DNA of 5,097 nt. Source: a bacterium. GTDB taxonomy: Bacteria; Krumholzibacteriota; Krumholzibacteria; LZORAL124-64-63. How positions within the stretch are numbered: the first letter of the stretch is position 1; each line of letters opens with the position of its first letter. The notes under the pieces were generated by a model. That model was not told where the DNA came from. It did not search any database and saw only the letters and a list, made by a program, of their open reading frames with translations. This document shows, one piece after another, positions 1-5,097 of the stretch. The stretch spans positions 1 to 5,097 of the forward strand of contig JAUUZX010000176.1 of the NCBI GenBank assembly GCA_030592025.1, in the 5' to 3' direction. The position numbers were made by a program, and so were the translations under genes.

Positions 1-230
1 ATATAAGATATTTTTCAATAATATTAATTTTAGCATGATGGAATCTGGTGGCAGTTTTAATATTATTTATAACATGAAATATTTATCAAGTTCATTTATT
101 GCAGAAATAGATTCAATATTTATTATAAATGTAATTTTATTGATTTTGGTTACGGCATATTTATATATTGAGTTAGTTTATACAGGTGCCAGGGATAGCC
201 TGGTATCGTCTCCCAATGTTATAAGTATTT
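1..230. other. AT-rich left segment with a stop-free frame, origin unclear
   Basis: Bases 1-180 contain about 35 G or C (19%), 181-230 about 44%, and the DNA after 240 is 63-70% G+C. Plus-strand frame 2 has no stop from base 2 right through this segment and on into the GC-rich DNA, where it only shadows the transporter. In the AT-rich part the frame encodes a hydrophobic stretch (around IINVILLILVTAYLYIE, bases ~113-172). There is an ATG pair at 35 and 38 but no Shine-Dalgarno sequence before it. The segment could be the end of a gene from an AT-rich genome, an AT-rich regulatory island, or a wrongly joined assembly fragment. The other five frames hold nothing I can support. No product is assigned. 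Confidence 0.5.
185..207. repeat. Small inverted repeat (hairpin) at the composition boundary
   Basis: The arms 185-193 (GGTGCCAGG) and 199-207 (CCTGGTATC) can pair over nine positions, including two G-T wobbles, around the five-base loop GATAG. The inner five pairs (CCAGG/CCTGG) are perfect. It lies about 25 bases before the transporter start. No T-tract follows on the plus strand, so it is not a typical intrinsic terminator. It could be a chance structure or an operator-like site. Confidence 0.3.
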
Positions 231-1115
231 ATGCCGCTGTTCATCTTCTCGTGGACGAGCGTGTTCTTCACGACGGCGGGCCAGCGTCTGGGCGTGACCA
301 ACGTCAACCTGCTGCGGTTGCCCGGCGCCACGTTGTGCCTCGGCCTCACCCACTACGCCCTGACGGGCAACCTCTGGCCCGAGGGGCTGGCCTTCGGCGA
401 CCAGGCCTGGATCGGCGTGAGCGGTATCATCGGCCTGGCCATCGGCGATTCGGCCCTGTTCCGCGCCTTCACCCTCGTGGGACCGCGGCGCAGCATGACC
501 CTCATGGCCCTGGCGCCGGTCTTCACCGTGGCCACGGCCTGGGTGATCCTGGGCGAGCATCTGCTCCCCAAGGCCTTCCTGGGCATCGTCATGATCATCG
601 GCGGCGTGCTGCTGGCCACCTTGGGCAAGGACGAGGGCGGCGGGCGTTTCCGTGCGCTCCCCCGTGAAGTCCTGCGCAAGGGATTCCTGCTGGCCCTGGT
701 GGCGTCGGTGGGTCAGGGACTGGGCAGCACCTTCGCCAAGACCGGCATGGCCGGGACCGGTGAGGGCATCGACGCCTTGGGCGCCACCTTCGTCCGTCTG
801 GTCTGGGCGACGGTCGCCTACTGGCTCGTCGTGGCGCCCCGTCTCGACTTCCGTCAGGTCGGGCGCGACCTGCGGGACCGCCGCGGCACCCTGGCCCTGG
901 TCGTGGCCATCCTCATGGGCCCGTACCTCTCGGTGTGGATCTCCCTCATCGCCATCAAGCACACGGACACGGGGATCGCCCAGGTGCTGCTGGGCATGGT
1001 GCCGATCTTCGTCATCCTGCCCGCCTGGATCGTCTACCGCGACCGGCCCAGCCGCCTCAGCCTGGTGGGCATCGCGGCGGCCATCGCCGGCGGCGGCGTG
1101 CTCTTCCTGCGTTGA
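231..1115 (+). CDS. EamA-family (drug/metabolite transporter superfamily) permease, N-terminus probably shortened
   Basis: This 294-residue membrane protein belongs to the DMT superfamily, whose members export or import small metabolites across the inner membrane. The substrate cannot be read from sequence. About ten hydrophobic segments form two EamA repeats, roughly residues 1-132 and 150-294. Recognisable family features are VNLLRL (25-30), the GLAIGDSALFRAF segment (68-80), LAPVFT (94-99) followed by LGEH (107-110), and in the second half TFVRLVW (186-192), HTDTGIAQ (244-251) and MVPIF (256-260). The second repeat has YRDRPS where LGERxS is usual. The ATG at 231 follows an in-frame TAA at 222 and has no Shine-Dalgarno sequence. 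Relatives normally have about ten more residues before the FSWTSVFFT motif, so the first helix is cut short. This coincides with the GC change, so the true 5' end may be missing. The gene converges with the LiaF-like gene across 19 bases. Confidence 0.88.
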   Translation: MPLFIFSWTSVFFTTAGQRLGVTNVNLLRLPGATLCLGLTHYALTGNLWPEGLAFGDQAWIGVSGIIGLAIGDSALFRAFTLVGPRRSMTLMALAPVFTVATAWVILGEHLLPKAFLGIVMIIGGVLLATLGKDEGGGRFRALPREVLRKGFLLALVASVGQGLGSTFAKTGMAGTGEGIDALGATFVRLVWATVAYWLVVAPRLDFRQVGRDLRDRRGTLALVVAILMGPYLSVWISLIAIKHTDTGIAQVLLGMVPIFVILPAWIVYRDRPSRLSLVGIAAAIAGGGVLFLR

Positions 1116-1134
1116 CGGACGGCCAAGGCGTCAC

Positions 1135-2031
1135 CTAGCGAAAAGTCATCCCACCCATCTTGAATGAGCTCGTGACCCGGAGCACCGGCACCGGCTGCTC
1201 CAGGTCCTGGCGCTGCAAGCCCGCCTCGGCATCCGGGACACCCTCGACGATGACATCGTCCGGCAACCGTACGTCCATGCCGCCCATGGATGACGAGAGA
1301 CGCACGTCGGCGTCGTTCAGCCACTGCCCGCCCAGATCGATGTCGGCGCCGCCCATGCGGGTCCGTATGTCGATCATCTGCGGGCTGGCGTTGCCCAGGT
1401 TGCGCGCGTTGAAGCCGCCCATCTTGCCGTGGATCACGAGGTGCTCCATGGGCGCCTGCAGCGGCGTGCTGACGTCGAAATCAAAGCCGCCCCGGTCGTA
1501 CTTGATGTCCGTCGAGGTGATCCACAGCCCGCCGACCTCCGCGGCAAACCCGCCCTCACGCACCGCGATCTCCAGCGCGATGGGCAGATCCGGCGGGATG
1601 GCGACCTCGATGCGGGCCGACTCGCCACCCAGGAGCTGACGGAAGAGAGCCTCCATCCCCGGCATGGTGCGGCGGAAACGGAGTTCGTACACCCAGCTCG
1701 AATCCGGCGCAACGACGTAGGAGTCGACGAGTTCGTGAACCTCGGCGTCGTAGTGGGCGCGCAGGGAGAGCCCGGCGCCGGGCGCCGCGGGCTTGATCTC
1801 GAGTTCGCACTGGCCAATATCCAGGACCAGACGGCCGGGACCGGTCGGGCCCTGCGCCGGCCGGCCCGTCGTGGCCTCGACGTTGGGCGTGTAGGTGCGA
1901 TCGGTGGTCTCGCGGTCGCGCAGCCCCGACCAGGCCATGAGGATCGTGATCCCCAGCACCACGATGAGCAGCCCCACGATCCCGAGGCATCCGAAGAGGG
2001 TCGTCTTCCAGCAACCGGGTTTCCTGCTCAT
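1135..2031 (-). CDS. Membrane-anchored toast-rack/LiaF-like (DUF2154-type) protein
   Basis: The gene encodes 298 residues. A short basic N-terminus (MSRKPGCWK) leads into one hydrophobic helix at about residues 12-34. A Thr/Pro/Gly-rich linker (about 41-66) follows, then a beta-rich domain that should lie outside the cytoplasm. The second half carries a regular Gly-Gly motif (GG at 160, 181, 205, 227, 250 and 293). It ends with an arrangement typical of LiaF-like C-terminal domains: SSSMGGMDVRLPDD (247-259), then VPVLRVTSSFKMGGMTF. The first ATG of the open frame is at 2130, but the ATG at 2031 is preferred because AAGGAG lies five bases upstream and the membrane helix follows directly. LiaF proteins in Firmicutes restrain a cell-envelope stress two-component system. 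That role is not shown here, and no histidine kinase or regulator is in view. The gene is divergent from the Ser/Thr kinase, so co-regulation is possible. A lipoprotein is unlikely, because Cys15 precedes the hydrophobic core instead of following it. Confidence 0.8.
   Translation of the reverse strand: MSRKPGCWKTTLFGCLGIVGLLIVVLGITILMAWSGLRDRETTDRTYTPNVEATTGRPAQGPTGPGRLVLDIGQCELEIKPAAPGAGLSLRAHYDAEVHELVDSYVVAPDSSWVYELRFRRTMPGMEALFRQLLGGESARIEVAIPPDLPIALEIAVREGGFAAEVGGLWITSTDIKYDRGGFDFDVSTPLQAPMEHLVIHGKMGGFNARNLGNASPQMIDIRTRMGGADIDLGGQWLNDADVRLSSSMGGMDVRLPDDVIVEGVPDAEAGLQRQDLEQPVPVLRVTSSFKMGGMTFR
1138..1560 (-). repeat. Regular Gly-Gly repeat within the LiaF-like protein
   Basis: Residues 158-298 of the LiaF-like protein contain units of the form x-M-G-G-hydrophobic-x-hydrophobic: REGGFAA, DRGGFDF, KMGGFNA, RMGGADI, SMGGMDV and KMGGMTF. 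The first Gly of each pair is at 160, 181, 205, 227, 250 and 293, giving steps of 21, 24, 22, 23 and 43, the last being about two units. This suits a stacked-strand (toast-rack or beta-solenoid) fold with one turn per unit. Confidence 0.7.
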
Positions 2032-2235
2032 GGCGGCTCCTTGGGTCGGGGTATCGGTCGGCGAAGAGGAGACTACACCGGGGCGGTTCGCTTGACCAGC
2101 CGGTGTCGGTTTCAGCACCAGGTGGGCCAAGCGGTCCGGCGGGGATTCTTGTTGCTACGCGCAACCCTGAGCCAATGTTTTCAGTAAAAGGGTCATGCGC
2201 CTCCCAGGAACCGACCCTTGCGAGTTCGAGTCGTC
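2032..2235. promoter_or_regulatory. Divergent intergenic region between the LiaF-like and kinase genes
   Basis: These ~200 bases must hold the promoters of both genes unless one is transcribed from elsewhere. The part at 2145-2200 is less GC-rich than the flanking genes, as promoters often are. It contains a perfect 5+5 inverted repeat, GTTGC (2151-2155) and GCAAC (2161-2165) with loop TACGC, which might be an operator half-site pair or chance. No -35/-10 pair is convincing in either direction. On the minus strand the best is TGGTCA, 17 bases, then TAGTCT, at about 2070-2098, which is weak. No coding frame here looks real. Confidence 0.45.
2037..2042 (-). promoter_or_regulatory. Ribosome binding site of the LiaF-like gene
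   Basis: On the minus strand AAGGAG is followed by five bases (CCGCC) and then the ATG at 2031. This strong match decides the start codon against the in-frame upstream ATG at 2130, which would add 33 residues without membrane or domain character. Confidence 0.75.
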
Positions 2236-4383
2236 ATGCCCGACCAGACCATCGGCCGCTACCGCATCCTCGGCCCCATCGCCATCGGCGGCATGGGCAC
2301 CGTCTACCGCGCCGAGGACCCGGATCTCGAACGGGCGGTGGCCCTCAAGGTTCTGCCGGACCAACTGGCCGGCGACCCCGAAAGACTGTCCCGCTTCCAG
2401 CGCGAGGCGCGGGCCCTGGCCGCCGTGACCCACCCCAACATCGTGGCGATCTACACGGTGGAGGAAGACGATGGCGTGCACTTCCTGACGATGGAGCTCG
2501 TCGAGGGCCACACCTTGGCGGAGGTGATCGCCGACGGCGGCACCGACATCGAGACCTTCTTCGACGTCGCCGTTGGTCTGGCTAGCGCCCTCGAGGCGGC
2601 CCACGCCCAGGGCATCACCCACCGAGACCTGAAGCCCGAGAACGTGATGGTGACGGAAGAGGGGCGCGTCAAGGTGCTGGACTTCGGCCTGGCCAAGGTC
2701 GCCCGCGTCCAGCAGGTCGCCGGATCGGGATCCTCCGTCACCGAGACCATGGCCACCGACTCCCGGGTCATCGGCACACCTCACTACATGTCCCCCGAGC
2801 AGGCCCGGGGCGAGCCCGTCGACACGCGGTCGGACATCTTCTCCATGGGCGCGTTGCTGTACCACCTGGCCACGGGCCACCGTCCGTTCCGCGGCACGAC
2901 GTCGGCGGAATCCCTGGCCTCCGTGCTGCGTGACCACCCGACAGCCGCGGCCAGTCTCTGCCCCGACTGCCCTGCCGTGGTGAGCCGCCTGCTCGACCGC
3001 TGTCTGGCCAAGCGGCCCGAGGTCCGGGTGGCCTCGGCCGTCCAACTGCGTCGGGAGTTGGAGGAGGCCCGGGGCATGGTCCTGGCCGCGGGCGAACGAG
3101 CCCATTCCGTGGCTGTTCTGCCCTTCGCCGACCTGAGTGAGGGCCAGGACCAGAAGTACTTCTGCGCCGGCATCGCCGAGGAGATCATCAACTCCCTGAC
3201 CAAACTCGACGGCCTGAAGGTCGTCTCCCGGATGTCGTCGTTCCAGTACCGGGACCTGGGTGGCGACAGCCGGGACATCGGCCGCAAGCTCGGCGTGCAT
3301 TCCCTGCTTGAGGGCAGCGTCCAGAAGTCGGGTCCGCGGCTGCGCATCATGGCGCAGTTGATCAGCGTCGATGACGGTTGCCATATCTGGTCCCAGCGTT
3401 TCGACCGGGAAATCGAGGACATCTTCCAGGTACAGGACGAGATCGCCCAGAGCGTGGCCCGCGCGCTGCAGTTGGCCATCGCGACGGTAACCTATGAACC
3501 TCTCGTCGACGCCAGGACCCACAACGCCGCAGCCTACGATTTCTACCTCCGCGGGCGTGATTTCTTCCGTCGCTGGGGGAAGCGCAACACGAAGATCGCC
3601 CAGCGCATGTTCGAGCAGGCTATCGAACGGGATCCCGAATTCGCGTCGGCCCACGCCGGCCTGGCCGACACCTACTCCTACCTGTACATGTACATCAACA
3701 GCAGCGACGAGAACCTGGCGACGGCCGACCGCTGCAGTGAGCGCGCCCTGGAACTCGCCCCCGCCCTGGCCGAGGCCCACGCCTCCCGGGGACTCGCCCT
3801 GTCCCTGCGCAAGCAGCACGCCGCCGCCGCCAAGGCCTTCGGGACGGCCCGCGAACTGGATCCCAACCTTTTCGAGGCCCACTACTTCGCCGCCCGCAAC
3901 CTCGTTGTGCAGGGCTCCTACGAGGAGGCCATCGCGGCCTACCTGCAGGCCGCCGAGGTGAGCCCCGCGGACTACCAGATCCCCATCCTCCGGGCCCAGA
4001 TCCACCATGCCCTGGGGCAGTCCGACCTGGAGGAGGCCGCCAACCATGACGGCATGGCCCTGGCCGAAAAGGCGATCCTGCTCAACCCCGAGGACGCGCG
4101 GGCCTGCTACATGGGAGCCGGCGCCATGATCCGTCTGGGGCAGCATGAGCGCGGGCTCATGTGGGCACGACGGGCGCAGGCCCTGGACCCCGACGACCCC
4201 GCCATCCTCTACAACGTCGCCTGTTCCTTCGCCCTTCTGGGCAGGACCGACGAGGCTGTCGACTGCCTCGAACGCACCGTCATGCTGGGCGCCGCGTACC
4301 TGGACTGGATGATGAACGACTCGGACCTCGACCCGCTGCGGGACGACCCCCGCTTCGCGGCCATGGTCGGCAGCCTCGACTAG
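2236..4383 (+). CDS. Soluble Hanks-type Ser/Thr protein kinase with FlgO/TolB-N-like domain and TPRs
   Basis: The 715-residue protein has three parts. Residues ~9-275 are a protein kinase domain with the ATP lysine in VALK (Lys38), the C-helix Glu57, HRDLKPEN (129-136, catalytic Asp131), DFG (149-151), a Ser/Thr-rich activation loop (163-181) and GTPHYMSPE (180-188). All catalytic residues are present, so it should be active. The glycine loop reads AIGGMG (16-21), with Ala for the usual first Gly. Residues ~290-425 match the FlgO/TolB-N-like domain often found next to TPRs ([13 protein letters not shown], then [10 protein letters not shown], then [21 protein letters not shown]). Residues ~450-690 are TPR-like helical repeats, ending with the family's usual [11 protein letters not shown]. 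There is no membrane helix, so it should be cytoplasmic. The ATG at 2236 is chosen because homologues start just before GRYRIL. A TTG at 2218, with AGGA at 2206-2209, would add six residues and cannot be excluded. Substrates are unknown. Confidence 0.93.
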   Translation: MPDQTIGRYRILGPIAIGGMGTVYRAEDPDLERAVALKVLPDQLAGDPERLSRFQREARALAAVTHPNIVAIYTVEEDDGVHFLTMELVEGHTLAEVIADGGTDIETFFDVAVGLASALEAAHAQGITHRDLKPENVMVTEEGRVKVLDFGLAKVARVQQVAGSGSSVTETMATDSRVIGTPHYMSPEQARGEPVDTRSDIFSMGALLYHLATGHRPFRGTTSAESLASVLRDHPTAAASLCPDCPAVVSRLLDRCLAKRPEVRVASAVQLRRELEEARGMVLAAGERAHSVAVLPFADLSEGQDQKYFCAGIAEEIINSLTKLDGLKVVSRMSSFQYRDLGGDSRDIGRKLGVHSLLEGSVQKSGPRLRIMAQLISVDDGCHIWSQRFDREIEDIFQVQDEIAQSVARALQLAIATVTYEPLVDARTHNAAAYDFYLRGRDFFRRWGKRNTKIAQRMFEQAIERDPEFASAHAGLADTYSYLYMYINSSDENLATADRCSERALELAPALAEAHASRGLALSLRKQHAAAAKAFGTARELDPNLFEAHYFAARNLVVQGSYEEAIAAYLQAAEVSPADYQIPILRAQIHHALGQSDLEEAANHDGMALAEKAILLNPEDARACYMGAGAMIRLGQHERGLMWARRAQALDPDDPAILYNVACSFALLGRTDEAVDCLERTVMLGAAYLDWMMNDSDLDPLRDDPRFAAMVGSLD

Positions 4384-4410
4384 ATTCCCCCTGGCCCCCG
4401 GCCTCGGCTT

Positions 4411-4419
4411 TGCTACAAT
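4411..4419 (+). promoter_or_regulatory. Candidate extended -10 promoter for the glycosyltransferase gene
   Basis: TGCTACAAT combines an extended -10 TG with TACAAT (4414-4419), which matches the sigma-70 consensus at five of six positions. It sits in the 78-base gap after the kinase stop. The -35 position (about 4391-4396, CTGGCC) is poor, which an extended -10 can compensate for. Transcription would start near 4426 and leave a leader of about 36 bases. The motif stands out in otherwise C-rich DNA. Confidence 0.5.
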
Positions 4420-4449
4420 CGCCCACCATCTCCAGCAACAAGGATCACG

Positions 4450-4456
4450 GGAAGGA
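4450..4456 (+). promoter_or_regulatory. Ribosome binding site of the glycosyltransferase gene
   Basis: GGAAGGA is followed by five bases (CACCT) and the ATG at 4462. It is a strong purine-rich match at normal spacing and fixes the start of the partial gene. Confidence 0.7.
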
Positions 4457-4461
4457 CACCT

Positions 4462-5097
4462 ATGCCCAGCCTCGAGGAACTCCACGCCATCATCATCCGG
4501 GGCACGGCCGACGCGTCGGCCATCCTCGACCTCACCCGCCGCGACCACCTCCTCGCCGCCCAGGCGCTGGCCGAGGAACTGCTCGGTATCGATGCCTCCC
4601 CCCGGGAACTGCACAAACTCGAGAGCCAGTTGGTCGCCGACCCAGGCACCAAGCTCCTGGGCCACCTCGCGACGAAGCTGGCCCTGTCACGGGCCCTGGT
4701 GGCGACGTTGGATGGTCCGCTCCACCTGTCGGTGGTCTTCGCGGTCTACAAGGAGCACCAGCGGATCCTGCCTGCGAGTGCGGTCACCGGTGGCGAGGAT
4801 TTCCTCGTGCGGAAGGTCGAGCAACTGGATTGGCTCGCCGGCGGGCGCCCTGATTTCAAGTGGGACCTGACCGTGGTCGACGACGGCTGCCCCGAGGACA
4901 GCGGCCTCATCGCCGAGGGCATCGCCGCGGATCACGGCTGGCAAAACCGGGTGCGGGTGCTGCGTCTGGCCGACGCCATCACCGACGGCCTGGAGATCGT
5001 CGCCCCCTTGACCGACACTAGCCAGAGCATGAAGGGCGGCGCCATCGCGCTGGGCCTGTGGTCCGCGGCGCAGGTTGAGCGTCGGAACCACGTGATC
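4462..5097 (+). CDS. GT-A-fold (GT2-like) glycosyltransferase, 5' part only
   Basis: The frame is open from the ATG at 4462 to the last base of the window (212 codons, no stop), so the 3' part is missing. Residues 1-85 are a helical N-terminal extension with no motif I recognise. From about 88 a nucleotide-sugar transferase domain begins: LSVVFAVYKEH (89-99), GEDFLVRKVEQLDWL (111-125), then WDLTVVDDGCPEDSG (134-148), where Asp140-Asp141 fit the nucleotide-binding DD of GT-A enzymes. Further on, TSQSMKGGAIALG (186-198) resembles the segment preceding the metal-binding DxD in such proteins. That DxD would lie just past the window edge, so it cannot be checked. The likely role is transfer of a sugar from an activated donor to an unknown acceptor. 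The gene lies 78 bases after the kinase on the same strand but appears to have its own promoter and ribosome binding site. Confidence 0.78.
   Translation, partial: MPSLEELHAIIIRGTADASAILDLTRRDHLLAAQALAEELLGIDASPRELHKLESQLVADPGTKLLGHLATKLALSRALVATLDGPLHLSVVFAVYKEHQRILPASAVTGGEDFLVRKVEQLDWLAGGRPDFKWDLTVVDDGCPEDSGLIAEGIAADHGWQNRVRVLRLADAITDGLEIVAPLTDTSQSMKGGAIALGLWSAAQVERRNHVI

Noticed and set aside
219..962. A 247-codon minus-strand frame opposite the transporter
   Set aside because: The translation is rich in Gly, His, Gln and Glu without any motif or membrane segment, while the plus strand encodes a clear EamA permease.
1113..1134. TGACG (1113-1117) and CGTCA (1129-1133) as a terminator between the convergent genes
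   Set aside because: The stem has only five pairs, an 11-base loop and no T-tract on either strand.
2032..2130. A longer LiaF-like protein starting at the ATG at 2130
   Set aside because: The extra 33 residues are polar and Pro/Thr-rich and would precede the basic residues and helix that normally form the N-terminus. The ATG at 2031 has AAGGAG five bases upstream.
1429..2187. A 252-codon plus-strand frame opposite the LiaF-like gene
   Set aside because: It is Arg/Gly/Asp-rich with no recognisable domain. The minus strand has a membrane helix, a repeat domain and a strong ribosome binding site.
2145..2200. A sigma-70 promoter for the kinase using TTGCTA at 2152-2157 as -35
   Set aside because: At 16-18 bases downstream the candidate -10 hexamers match the consensus at three positions or fewer.
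2155..4665. An 836-codon open frame on the minus strand, opposite the kinase
   Set aside because: It has His/Gly/Val/Asp-rich, low-complexity composition with no domain, which is typical of the antisense of a GC-rich gene. The plus-strand kinase has all its catalytic motifs over the same bases.

Overview
The window is about 5.1 kb. Almost all of it is high-GC bacterial DNA, but the first ~180 bases are very AT-rich (about 19% G+C by my count, against 63-70% from position 241 on). Four genes are supported. They are an EamA-type drug/metabolite transporter (+), a membrane-anchored 'toast-rack'/LiaF-like protein (-), a large soluble Ser/Thr kinase with a FlgO/TolB-N-like domain and TPRs (+), and the first 212 codons of a GT-A-fold glycosyltransferase (+) that runs off the right edge.

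Layout: 1-180 is AT-rich and has one frame with no stop. 181-230 is a transition of mixed composition with a small hairpin. 231-1115 is the transporter, whose N-terminus looks about ten residues short exactly at the composition boundary. The transporter and the LiaF-like gene (1135-2031, minus) converge with only 19 bases between them. A ~200-base divergent intergenic region (2032-2235) separates the LiaF-like gene from the kinase (2236-4383). After 78 bases holding a plausible extended -10 promoter and a strong ribosome binding site, the glycosyltransferase starts at 4462.

Organism: the GC content and the Hanks-type kinase fused to a FlgO-like domain and TPRs, with no membrane segment, resemble what is common in Acidobacteriota and in poorly cultured FCB-type lineages such as Krumholzibacteriota, Eisenbacteria and Latescibacterota. 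This is inference from family knowledge, not a phylogenetic result.

How the genes might work together: the divergent kinase/LiaF-like pair could be an envelope-sensing or signalling unit, but the sequence shows only adjacency. The glycosyltransferase probably has its own promoter. I see no CRISPR array, tRNA, rRNA, insertion sequence or recognisable defence system, and no convincing new system. The most unusual items are the composition cliff at the left end and the regular Gly-Gly repeat in the LiaF-like protein.
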